From positions 83,724-147,723 of the forward strand of contig CAVUSZ010000049.1 in assembly GCA_963744255.1 (NCBI GenBank): 64,000 bases of DNA. The letters run 5' to 3'. Below are positions 24,913-32,378 of the stretch, piece by piece. The translations under genes and the position numbers were made by a program. Numbering within the stretch: the stretch's first letter is position 1; every line of letters begins with the position of its first letter. The DNA comes from DATEDA01 sp963744255. Lineage in GTDB: Bacteria; Pseudomonadota; Gammaproteobacteria; Burkholderiales; SG8-39. The notes beneath the pieces are model-generated. The model was not told the origin of the DNA. It saw nothing but the letters and a program-made list of their open reading frames with translations, and made no database searches.

Positions 24913-25344
24913 ATGGCGCGCGACGCGCGGATCTGTCGGGACATGGCGACAGCGGGAAACGCGAGATTGCTCGTTTCTACCGTCGCGGCGGTCGCGCTTG
25001 CGCTCGCTGCGGCCGCGGCCCTGCGTTTCGCCGTCGTGGAGCCCGCGGGAATCGCGCACCTTTGCAGCGCGGCCGACGCGCCGTGGTGGTGCGCGCCGCG
25101 CGCGCTGCTCGTCTGGGTGCTCGCGCTCGGCGCGCCCGGCCTCGGTGCCATTGTTGCCGGTGTCCTGGCGACTTTTGCACGCTCTCCAGGGTGGGCGCTC
25201 GTCGCCGCCTGTCTCGGCGCTGCCGGGCTACTGCTGTACTCGGTTGCGACCGGCGCGGTCGGGTTTCTGCTCGGCCTTCTCGTGGTCGCGCGGACTGTCG
25301 CCGCTCGACGACATCCACACGCTCGCAGCGAACGCGAGGCATAG
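24913..25344 (+). CDS. Small integral membrane protein, unknown function
   Basis: About 143 residues with four hydrophobic stretches: LLVSTVAAVALALAAAAALR, then ALLVWVLALGAPGLGAIVAG, WALVAACLGAAGLLLYSVAT and GAVGFLLGLLVVARTVAARR. A CSAADAPWWCAPRAL segment with two Cys and two Trp lies between helices 1 and 2, presumably periplasmic. An alternative start is ATG 24943. It is convergent with the GH17 gene and overlaps its last 117 bases. It lies between the two glucan genes on the opposite strand. Family not recognised, but the membrane pattern is clear. Confidence 0.65.
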   Translation: MARDARICRDMATAGNARLLVSTVAAVALALAAAAALRFAVVEPAGIAHLCSAADAPWWCAPRALLVWVLALGAPGLGAIVAGVLATFARSPGWALVAACLGAAGLLLYSVATGAVGFLLGLLVVARTVAARRHPHARSEREA

Positions 25345-26892
25345 CCCGATCCACGCGAGCGCGTCGACGTTCGCAAGCCCCTCGCGCAGCACGATTGCCG
25401 GCGCCGCGACGACGAGGACCGCGGCGAGCACCCGTTCCTCGACGTCGGCGCTCATGCCCGACACCGTCGCGAGCAGCGCGAACGCGACGACCGGCGGCGC
25501 GACGAGCGCGAGCGGAAAATCCCGATAGCGCGGGTCGAATGCGAGCGCGAGCGCGGTGGCCGCAGCGCCGAAGAGGAGCGCGAAGCGGAGGCTTCCGAGG
25601 AGGCGCTCCGCCGGCGACCACCTGGATACGTCCGTTCTCAGCCAGGCGACGACGCCCGCGGCCGGGGCGGCCGCGAGCGGGGCGCGGCCGTCCATCCAGC
25701 GCGCGAGGCCCACGGCCGCAAGGAGCGTTGCGAGCGCGGCGATGGCGACGAACGCGGCGCCGAGCCCGAGCTCGAATGCGTCGCGGCTCGCGGCCGCGAG
25801 CATGTCGACCTGCGCAGCGAGCGCCGCGCCGAGCGCCGCGCCCGCGAACGCGAGGAGGAGCCCGCTTCGCACGCGCAACCGGCCAGCGAGGCCGGCCAGC
25901 ACGAAGACGATGGCACCGAGCCCGGCGGCGGCGAGCCCGCGCTGCCACTCCGGATCCTCGACGACCGTGCCGCGGAGCGGAAATTTCTCGCGGCCCGCGG
26001 CGTCGAGCACGCCCCAGTGGCCGCCGACGGTGCCCTCGAGCCGGCGCTTCCAGGGCTGGTCGAACGCCTCGATCACGTTGTAGCGCAGCCCTCGCGCGGC
26101 GGCAGCCTCGGCGAGCTCGCGAACGAACCTCGTCTCGTTCACGAGCGAGGGAACCGCGCCCTCGCGCCGGCGGCCTTTGCTCGGCCATCCCGCTTCGCCG
26201 ATGAAGACGTCCTTGTCCGGGAACCCCTCGCGCACGCGTGCGTGAATGCGCATGACGTGATCGACGGCGCGCTCGATCGGCATCGGATCGTCCTCCCAGT
26301 ACGGCAGGAGGTGGACGGTCACGAACGACACCGAGCGAGCGAGCTCCGGGTGCTGCAGCCAGAACTCCCATACGTCGGCGTACGTGACCGGCAGCGTCGT
26401 GGCGGCGCGGACGCGGGCGATGTAGTCGGCGAGCGCGGAAGCCGGCTGCTCCCGGCGAAGCAGCACCTCGTTGCCCACGATTACTGCGTCGATCGCATCG
26501 GCGTTGCGCCGGATCACGTCCAGCCCGAGCGCGAGCTCGCGCTCGTTCTCGGCGCGATCGCGACCGATCCACAGTCCCAGCAGAACGCGAAGGCCGTGCT
26601 TGCGCGCGAGGGCCGGCACCTCGGCGAGGCCCTGGTCGACCGAGTAGATGCGCACGCAGCGCGTGCGCTTCGCGAGCAGCGCGAGATCGGCGTCGATCTG
26701 CGCCGGGCTTACGACGAAGCCCTTGTTGAACGGCGTCTGGCCGGCGAGACGGTACGGCGCGTACGAGACGCACGGCAGCCGGTCGACTGTCGCGTCCGGC
26801 AGCGCGACCGGCTGCCCGCGGGCATGCCACCACGCGAGGCCGCCGAGCGCTCCGAGCGCGGCTATGAGGATGACGGCTGCGCGAGCAGCCAT
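25228..26892 (-). CDS. GH17-domain membrane protein (beta-glucan glucanase/transglycosylase)
   Basis: 554 residues. An N-terminal anchor (VILIAALGALGGLAWW) leads to a GH17 domain (about 35-300) with Glu142 (VIVGNEVLLRR) and Glu233 (FIGEAGWPSKG) as the catalytic pair, plus YNVIEAFDQPWKRRLEGTVG. The C-terminal half holds about eight hydrophobic helices but no GT2 domain. It probably cleaves or branches a beta-1,3-glucan made by the neighbouring GH17-GT2 protein. Its first 31 bases overlap the 3' end of the AEC transporter gene, so translation may be coupled. The last 25 residues (after SSSGDSPRD) are polar and could be a run-on of the frame. Confidence 0.85.
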   Translation of the reverse strand: MAARAAVILIAALGALGGLAWWHARGQPVALPDATVDRLPCVSYAPYRLAGQTPFNKGFVVSPAQIDADLALLAKRTRCVRIYSVDQGLAEVPALARKHGLRVLLGLWIGRDRAENERELALGLDVIRRNADAIDAVIVGNEVLLRREQPASALADYIARVRAATTLPVTYADVWEFWLQHPELARSVSFVTVHLLPYWEDDPMPIERAVDHVMRIHARVREGFPDKDVFIGEAGWPSKGRRREGAVPSLVNETRFVRELAEAAAARGLRYNVIEAFDQPWKRRLEGTVGGHWGVLDAAGREKFPLRGTVVEDPEWQRGLAAAGLGAIVFVLAGLAGRLRVRSGLLLAFAGAALGAALAAQVDMLAAASRDAFELGLGAAFVAIAALATLLAAVGLARWMDGRAPLAAAPAAGVVAWLRTDVSRWSPAERLLGSLRFALLFGAAATALALAFDPRYRDFPLALVAPPVVAFALLATVSGMSADVEERVLAAVLVVAAPAIVLREGLANVDALAWIGLCLAFAASVWMSSSGDSPRDHEKAEQKPDRAGRNRVQQ

Positions 26893-27812
26893 ACGACGAA
26901 AGTGAGGGTTGCGACGCTGATCACGGTCGAGGAGAGGATCGCGGTCGAGAACACGCCGACGTCGCGCAGGTAGCGGGTGGCGAAGAGATAGAGGTTCACT
27001 CCGGTCGGGAGCGCCGCAACCGTTACGCCCACCTTCAGGTGGAAGGGCGAGAGCGGAATCACGTACGTGCCGAGCGCCCACACGAGCGCCGGCATGACTG
27101 CCAGCTTGACGACATTCATCAGCGCCACCTGTGCGGTGCGCCGCGTGGGCTCGCGGTAGATGGAGAGCGACGCGCCGAGCGCGAACAGCGCCGCCGGCGC
27201 GGCGCTCGCGGCGAGGAGGTCGACCGTCGCCTGCACCGGTCCGGGCAGGCGGAGCTGGAGCGCCGCGCAGACGAAGCCAACGCACAGCGCCGGGATGAAC
27301 GGGTTGGAGTAGAACGTCCGCGCGACCGACACCAGCGGCGAGACGCGCACGTGCGGGCGCCGCGCCGCGAGATCCGCGAGCACCAGGCAGAGCGGGTAGA
27401 GCACGACCATGTCGGCGAGCAGCGTCAGCGCGAGCGGCGCGATCGCCGCATCGCCAAATAGCGCGGGCATGAGCGGCAGCGCGAGGAAGCCGTTGTTCGC
27501 CTGCACCGCGCCGAGCCCGTGGAAAATCGCGGTCGGGCGGTCGAGCCCGAAGACCTTCGCCGCGAGCGCCGCGGTGAGGAGGAACAGCGCGATCGCCGCG
27601 AGCCCGTACACGAAAGCGAGCCGCACGTCGGCGAGCTCGCTCAGCTCGCGGGTGGCGACGCCGCGGAAGAGCATCACCGGCAAGGCGAAGTTGAAGAGAT
27701 ACGCATTGAGGCCGCTCAGCCCGCTCTGCCAGATCAGCCGGAAGCGCGCCGCGCCGTAGCCGAGCCCGACGATCGCGAAGAACGGCACGAGGACGCCGAG
27801 GATCTCGCGCAT
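26862..27812 (-). CDS. AEC-family (auxin efflux carrier-like) transporter
   Basis: 316 residues, ten membrane helices. The start MREILGVLVPFFAIVGLGYG, the middle GLGAVQANNGFLALPLMPAL and the later SPFHLKVGVTVAALPTGVNL are conserved blocks of bacterial AEC permeases, which export malonate, malate or related organic acids. Both half-domains end in the N/P-rich discontinuous helix expected of the fold (QANNGFLALP, ALPTGVNLYLFA). It starts 20 bp after pdxH and overlaps the GH17 start by 31 bases, so the three are probably cotranscribed. Substrate unknown. Confidence 0.92.
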   Translation of the reverse strand: MREILGVLVPFFAIVGLGYGAARFRLIWQSGLSGLNAYLFNFALPVMLFRGVATRELSELADVRLAFVYGLAAIALFLLTAALAAKVFGLDRPTAIFHGLGAVQANNGFLALPLMPALFGDAAIAPLALTLLADMVVLYPLCLVLADLAARRPHVRVSPLVSVARTFYSNPFIPALCVGFVCAALQLRLPGPVQATVDLLAASAAPAALFALGASLSIYREPTRRTAQVALMNVVKLAVMPALVWALGTYVIPLSPFHLKVGVTVAALPTGVNLYLFATRYLRDVGVFSTAILSSTVISVATLTFVVWLLAQPSSS

Positions 27813-27832
27813 CGCGCGCTTGCGGGCTGCGC

Positions 27833-28465
27833 CTATGGCGCGAGCCGCTCGATCTGCCAGCCGCCGTCGGCGAGCTTGCGGTAACGGATGCGGTCGTGCA
27901 GCCGCGAGGGGCGCCCCTGCCAGAACTCGAATGCGTCCGGCGCGAGGCGGTACCCCCCCCAGTGGGGCGGCCGCGACGGCTTGAGGCCGTGCCGGAGGCC
28001 CATCTCGGCGACGCGCGCCATCAGCGCGGCCTTGCCGATCGGCCGGCTCTGCGGCGAGGCCCACGCGCCGATCCGCGCGCCGAGCGGGCGGGTGTCGTAG
28101 TACTCGTCGGACTCTGCGGCGGACGCCTTCTCGATCGCGCCCTCGATGCGGATCTGGCGCTCGAGCTCCGCCCAATAGAACAGCAGGCTCGCGTGCCGGT
28201 TTTGCGCGAGCTCGCGGCCCTTGCGGCTCTCGTAGCTCGTGTAGAAGACGAAGCCGCGCTCGTCGAAGCCCTTCAGCAGCACCATGCGCGCCGACGGGCG
28301 GCCGTCGGCGCCGACCGTCGCGAGCGCCATCGCCGTCGGCTCGCGGAGCTCGGAGGCAAGCGCACCGTCGAACCACTTGCGGAACTGGTCGAAGGGATTC
28401 CGCGCGGCGCCGGGCTCGTCGAGGCTCTCGCGCGTGTACTCGCGGCGGCGGTCGGCGGCGTTCAT
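27833..28465 (-). CDS. pdxH: Pyridoxamine 5'-phosphate oxidase
   Basis: 210 residues. Oxidises pyridoxine/pyridoxamine phosphate to pyridoxal 5'-phosphate with FMN. Diagnostic blocks: PTAMALATVGADGRPSARMV, LLKGFDERGFVFYTSYESRK, LLFYWAELERQIRIEGAIEK, then the C-terminal EFWQGRPSRLHDRIRYRK signature. Length and order match E. coli PdxH. ATG 28465 gives MNAADRRREYTRESLDEPGA, the usual PdxH N-terminus. It is the first gene of the pdxH-AEC-GH17 run. Confidence 0.97.
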   Translation of the reverse strand: MNAADRRREYTRESLDEPGAARNPFDQFRKWFDGALASELREPTAMALATVGADGRPSARMVLLKGFDERGFVFYTSYESRKGRELAQNRHASLLFYWAELERQIRIEGAIEKASAAESDEYYDTRPLGARIGAWASPQSRPIGKAALMARVAEMGLRHGLKPSRPPHWGGYRLAPDAFEFWQGRPSRLHDRIRYRKLADGGWQIERLAP

Positions 28466-28673
28466 GGCGACGATTCTACCGTGAGGACCGTGGCGTTCCC
28501 GCCGGACTACGCGGCGATCCCGCGCCGACTCGTCCATGTTTACGCCGCGCTCGCGTCGCACTTCAGGACGCGGGACGCGACCGCAACGCGCGGCGCGCGG
28601 CGGGCCGTGCGCGTCGCAGGGCCGAGTCCGTCGAGGCTTGCCGAAGTCCATGTAGCGATAGGCCGTTACCCCG

Positions 28674-28689
28674 CACCCGGTTCCGGGTG
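28674..28689 (-). terminator. Perfect hairpin downstream of the EamA gene
   Basis: CACCCGG-TT-CCGGGTG is a perfect 7-bp stem, five bases beyond the EamA stop (28695) on its coding strand. No T-run follows. The remaining sequence up to pdxH (28466-28673) is open in one plus frame but does not look like a protein. Confidence 0.35.
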
Positions 28690-28694
28690 ATGCG

Positions 28695-29612
28695 CTACTG
28701 GACACTCTCGTTCCGGGCGGGGTCGCCTGCAATGGCGGCCGGAAGGGGTGCTCTGGCGGGGCGCCAGAGCGTGAGCGCGGTGCCGACCAGGACCAGCCCG
28801 CACCCCGCCGCCATCGTGGGCGTGATTGCCTCGCCGAGGAAGAGCGCGCCCCAGAGCATTCCGAACGCCGGGATCAGGAACGTGACGGTAAGCGCGCGCG
28901 TCGGCCCGACGTCGGCGATGAGACGGAAGTAGAGGAGGTAGGCGATGCCGGTGCAGAGCACGCCGAGCAGCACGACCGCGGCCCACTCGCCCGGCGTCGG
29001 CCACGCGAAAGGCGGCAGCGGCGCGAGCAGCGGCGCGAGCGCGAGGGATGCGCCGAGCTGGCTGCCGGTCGCGACCGCCGCGGCGTCGACGCGCGCCGAG
29101 CGGCGCTTCATGTAAGCAGCCGCGATCGCGTAGCAGAGTGCGGCGAGGGCGCCGGCCGCGATTGCCCAGAGGATCATCGGCGACGACCGGAGCGGGCCGA
29201 AGCCGACGAGCATCGCGACGCCTGCGACGCCGGCGGCAAGTCCGAACGCAACGCGCGCGGTGAGGCGGTCGCCCAGCCACAGGGCCGCAACGAGCGCGCC
29301 GAAGATCGGCGACGTGGCGTTCAGCACGACGAGATACGACGCGGGCAGGTGGAGCGCGCTGAACGCCCACAACGCGAACGGCAGCGCGGACGTGATCAAC
29401 CCGACGACGAGGTAGAAGCGCCAGTGTTCCCGCCAGCGGAGCTCGATCCCGGTAAACCGCAGCCACGCGAGGAGCGTGACGCTCGCGAGCACGACGCGCA
29501 GATCGGCGGTGGCGATCGGGCCGAGCGGCGGCGCGGCGACGCGCATGAAGAGAAACGAAGCGCCCCAGATCGCCGCGAGGACGACGAGGCGCGCGACGTC
29601 AGGGAGCGTCAC
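28695..29612 (-). CDS. EamA-family transporter
   Basis: 305 residues with ten helices. The first repeat is ARLVVLAAIWGASFLFMRVA and ASYLVVLNATSPIFGALVAA; the second contains CTGIAYLLYFRLIADVGPTR and TFLIPAFGMLWGALFLGEAI, the classic EamA end block. Inner-membrane exporter of unknown substrate. Its ATG overlaps the ada stop codon (29612/29609), so it is translated with ada. Placement behind an alkylation-repair regulator may mean it is expressed in the Ada response. Confidence 0.93.
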   Translation of the reverse strand: MTLPDVARLVVLAAIWGASFLFMRVAAPPLGPIATADLRVVLASVTLLAWLRFTGIELRWREHWRFYLVVGLITSALPFALWAFSALHLPASYLVVLNATSPIFGALVAALWLGDRLTARVAFGLAAGVAGVAMLVGFGPLRSSPMILWAIAAGALAALCYAIAAAYMKRRSARVDAAAVATGSQLGASLALAPLLAPLPPFAWPTPGEWAAVVLLGVLCTGIAYLLYFRLIADVGPTRALTVTFLIPAFGMLWGALFLGEAITPTMAAGCGLVLVGTALTLWRPARAPLPAAIAGDPARNESVQ

Positions 29613-30700
29613 TCGCGTGTCCGCGCAGCCTCCGCCGCGACTGCATGCTCCCGCTTAAGCAGGGCGCGCTTGCGCGCGACGCCGAGGCGGTAGCCGCCCG
29701 TCGTCCCGTCCGCAGGCACCACGCGATGGCAGGGGATCGCGAGCGGCACCGGGTTCGTCGCGCACGCGCGCGCAACCGCGCGGGCGCCCTGCGGAGCCCC
29801 GACCTTGCGTGCGAGCGCGCCGTAGCTGAGCGTCTCACCGGGCGCCGTCGCCTGGAGCGCGCGCCACACGCGCTCCTGGAACGCCGTGCCGCGAATGTCG
29901 AGCGGCAGCCGCAGCGGCGCGACCGGCCGCTCGACGAACGCGACGGCGGCGGCCAGCCAGCCTTCGAGCGCGCCGGCTGCCGGTTCCAAGGCGGCGCGCG
30001 GGAAACGGCCGGAGAGCGCACGAGCGGCGGCGTCGCGCGTCGCGGCGATCTCGATCGCGCAGACCCCGCGCACCGTCGCGGCGACGCCCACCCAACCGAG
30101 CGACGACCGGGCGAAGGCCTGGCGGAGGCGCGCTCCGGGCGCGCCGTTGCGGTACGCCGCCGGCGACATGCCGAGCAGGCTTCGCGCATGCTCGTATACG
30201 CGGCTTGCCGAGCCGTACCCGGCGCCGTAGACGGCGGAGTCGACGGACTCGCCCGCCCCGAGGGCGCGCTGCAGACGGGCGCGCCGGTGTGCCGCGTAGT
30301 ATTGGCGTGGAGAGATTCCGACCGTGCGCTTGAAGAGCCGCTGGAAGTGAAAGCGGCTGAGGCCCGCCGCCGTCGCGAGCGCTGCGAGCGTAGGCGGCGA
30401 GTCTGCCGACTCGATCGCGCGGACCGACGCGCCGATGCGCGCGATCGAGTCGTCGCGCGGCGACGCCGTGCGCTCCGGGCGGCAGCGCCGGCAGGGACGG
30501 AACCCTGCGCGTGCGGCCGCTGCGGCGTCGTCGAAGAAGACCACGTTGTCCGGCTTCGGGCGCCGCGACGGGCAGCTCGGACGGCAGAAGACGCCGGTGG
30601 TCTTCACGGCATACACGAATGCGCCGTCGGCCTCGGCGTCCCGGGCCGTCACCGCGCGCCAGCGCCCTTCGTGCGCGAGCGGGGAGTCTGCGAGGTTCAT
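29609..30700 (-). CDS. ada: Bifunctional Ada: regulator and O6-methylguanine-DNA methyltransferase
   Basis: 363 residues. Repairs methylphosphotriesters and O6-methylguanine and activates the adaptive response. The zinc/methyl-acceptor domain has the four-Cys set Cys39, Cys43 (VFCRPSCPSRRPKPDNV), Cys70 and Cys73 (FRPCRRCRPE). An AraC-type helix-turn-helix follows (AGLSRFHFQRLFKRTVGISP). The C-terminal transferase has Cys324 in IPCHRVVPADG, with GTAFQERVWRAL upstream. All key residues are intact. It is read into the EamA gene through an ATGA overlap. Autoregulation by methylated Ada is normal for the family. Confidence 0.97.
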   Translation of the reverse strand: MNLADSPLAHEGRWRAVTARDAEADGAFVYAVKTTGVFCRPSCPSRRPKPDNVVFFDDAAAAARAGFRPCRRCRPERTASPRDDSIARIGASVRAIESADSPPTLAALATAAGLSRFHFQRLFKRTVGISPRQYYAAHRRARLQRALGAGESVDSAVYGAGYGSASRVYEHARSLLGMSPAAYRNGAPGARLRQAFARSSLGWVGVAATVRGVCAIEIAATRDAAARALSGRFPRAALEPAAGALEGWLAAAVAFVERPVAPLRLPLDIRGTAFQERVWRALQATAPGETLSYGALARKVGAPQGARAVARACATNPVPLAIPCHRVVPADGTTGGYRLGVARKRALLKREHAVAAEAARTRE

Positions 30701-31016
30701 GGAGCGGTTGTCCTTGGGGTGGAGAATGGCCGCACTCTAGGCCTCCGCCCGCCGGCCCGCCATCCGGACGTTGCGGTCAAAGTCCGCGGGGTCGCAGGTC
30801 AGCCGAAGCATCCGTGCCAACGGCTCTTGCATGTCCTCCCTCGCCGAACTTCACCGCAATTCCGTAGCGGTGCCCCGGTTCACCCGCGCGCGCTCAGAGC
30901 CCCTTCAGGCGCGCACCGGGGCGCGCATCGCAGCGCGGAGCAGGGCCCCGCGCTGGCGCGGGGATGCGACCGCGGAGATGCGCATTGCGGCCGCGCACCG
31001 CGCGTAGCCAGGGCGC
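30701..31016. other. 316-bp gap between ada and the exported msrA, with a GC hairpin
   Basis: It carries the ada promoter region near 30701-30780 and no convincing gene. CCCCGCGC-TG-GCGCGGGG (30946-30963) is a perfect 8-bp hairpin about 55 bases beyond the msrA stop and may end that transcript, though no T-run follows. The 14-mer CCTTCAGGCGCGCA occurs at 30902 and again inside the msrA end at 31043, hinting at a small local duplication. Confidence 0.5.
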
Positions 31017-31646
31017 CTAGTCACCTGCACGGCCCCACAGCTCCTTCAGGCGCGCATCGCGGCCGCATCCGGTCTTGTAGTAGGTATAGCGCACGGGGTT
31101 CTTCCTATAGAAGTCCTGGTGATATTCCTCGGCTCGCCAGAACTCGCCCGCCGGCTGGACCGGCGTGACGATCGGTTGCTTGAACGGCTTCGTCTTGTCG
31201 AGCGCCGCTTTCGAGCCTTCGGCGAGCCGCTTCTGCTCCTCGGAGTGATAGAAGATCGCGGTCCGGTATTGCGAGCCGACGTCGCAGAACTGGCGATCGG
31301 TGACCGTCGGGTCGGTGTTGCGCCAGAACACCTCGAGCAGCTTCTCGTAGCTCACTGTCGACGGGTCGTACGCGACCTGCACCACCTCCGTGTGGCCGGT
31401 TCGTCCGGTGGAGACTTCCTCGTACGTCGGGTTGCGCGTCGTCCCGCCCATGTAGCCCGAGGTGGTGGAGATCACCCCGGGAAGCTTGTCGTACGGGGGC
31501 TCCATGCACCAGAAGCAGCCGCCGGCGAACGTCGCAACCGCCTGTTGCGACGGCGAAGCGGGCGCTTGCGCCATCGACGGCGCGGCGGCGAGCATCGCCG
31601 CGGCGAACAGCCCGGCGCGGGCGGCGTTGCGAAAGCGCGTTCTCAT
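31017..31646 (-). CDS. msrA: Exported peptide methionine-(S)-S-oxide reductase
   Basis: 209 residues. A signal peptide (MRTRFRNAARAGLFAAAMLA, cleavage near PSMAQA) sends it to the periplasm. The catalytic GGCFWCMEPPYDKL has Cys44; SGYMGG, YEEVSTGRTGHTEVVQVAYD, DVGSQYRTAIFYHSEEQKRL and EEYHQDFYRKNP are intact. A late Cys in YKTGCGRDARL can serve as resolving thiol. Together with the cytoplasmic MsrA at 19195 it covers both compartments. No methionine-R-sulfoxide reductase (msrB) lies nearby. GGAGGATGCCCG precedes ATG 31646. Confidence 0.95.
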   Translation of the reverse strand: MRTRFRNAARAGLFAAAMLAAAPSMAQAPASPSQQAVATFAGGCFWCMEPPYDKLPGVISTTSGYMGGTTRNPTYEEVSTGRTGHTEVVQVAYDPSTVSYEKLLEVFWRNTDPTVTDRQFCDVGSQYRTAIFYHSEEQKRLAEGSKAALDKTKPFKQPIVTPVQPAGEFWRAEEYHQDFYRKNPVRYTYYKTGCGRDARLKELWGRAGD

Positions 31647-31869
31647 CGGGCATCCTCCGGCTCGTTTGATGCCGCGAGAATACACGCGCGCGGGATCGTC
31701 CGCGGGCCGGTCTTTCAGAGGGAAAAACCGGTCCTCCACTCGAAAAAAACGCTTGCGCGAGCCCCGGCGCTTGGGGCATTCTCTCGTCGCCAGCCGACCC
31801 CCTAGGGCGGCAATGCATAGCGAGTGCGACAACTCACGACTAAGACTAGACGCTAGTGGAGGCATGACG

Positions 31870-32211
31870 ATGGCGACGAAGAAGAAGTCCGCGAAGAAAG
31901 CTGCGAAGAAGTCCGCGAAGGTCGTGCGGCGGCCGGCGAGGAAGAAAACCGGCGCGAAGCGCAAGCCGAACCCCGCGTTCATGAAGCCGATGACCCCGAG
32001 CGCCGCGCTCGCTGCGGTGGTGGGCCCGATCGCGCAGGCACGCACCGAGATCACCAAGCGGATCTGGGGCTACATCAAGAAGAACAAGCTCCAGGATGCG
32101 ATCAACCGTCGCATGATCAACGCGGACGAGAAGCTCCGCGAGATCTTCGGCGGCAAGCGTCAGGTCTCGATGTTCGAGATGACGAAGCTCGTCAACAAGC
32201 ACCTCAAGTAA
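31870..32211 (+). CDS. SWIB/MDM2-domain protein with histone-H1-like tail
   Basis: 113 residues. The N-terminus is a Lys/Ala-rich chromatin-like tail (MATKKKSAKKAAKKSAKVVR). The C-terminal SWIB fold reads EITKRIWGYIKKNKLQD, then RRMINADEKLREIFGGK and QVSMFEMTKLVNKHLK. SWIB proteins are eukaryotic-type but occur in some Betaproteobacteria, Chlamydia and Planctomycetes, where they are thought to bind DNA or condense the nucleoid. ATG 31870 is preferred to 31864 because GGAGG (31858-31862) is then seven bases away. A strong terminator follows. Confidence 0.93.
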   Translation: MATKKKSAKKAAKKSAKVVRRPARKKTGAKRKPNPAFMKPMTPSAALAAVVGPIAQARTEITKRIWGYIKKNKLQDAINRRMINADEKLREIFGGKRQVSMFEMTKLVNKHLK

Positions 32212-32231
32212 GCCCAGCCGCTGCGGCTCGA

Positions 32232-32275
32232 CCGGCCGGCCCCGCTGAATCGGCGGCGCCGGCCGGCGTGTTTTT
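32232..32275 (+). terminator. Intrinsic terminator after the SWIB gene
   Basis: CCGGCCGGC (32232-32240) pairs perfectly with GCCGGCCGG (32258-32266), with further pairing inside the loop, followed by CGTG and five T residues (32271-32275). This is the clearest Rho-independent terminator in the window and lies 20 bases past the stop codon. Confidence 0.85.
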
Positions 32276-32378
32276 GCACCCCCTGCCGGAGCAGCGCGCT
32301 TCCCGACACCCGACGGTCGCGTTCCTCGGCCGGGGCCGCGCTGCAGCCCCGCTCGCGCACGGCTTCGCGCGAGCGGCG

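Noticed and set aside
28481..28690. Open plus-strand frame between pdxH and the EamA gene
   Set aside because: Arg/Ala-rich, no ribosome site, no family likeness; it ends inside the hairpin at 28674-28689.
30890..31056. Partial duplication of the msrA 3' end
   Set aside because: Only a 14-base identity (CCTTCAGGCGCGCA) is shared; the flanks do not align.
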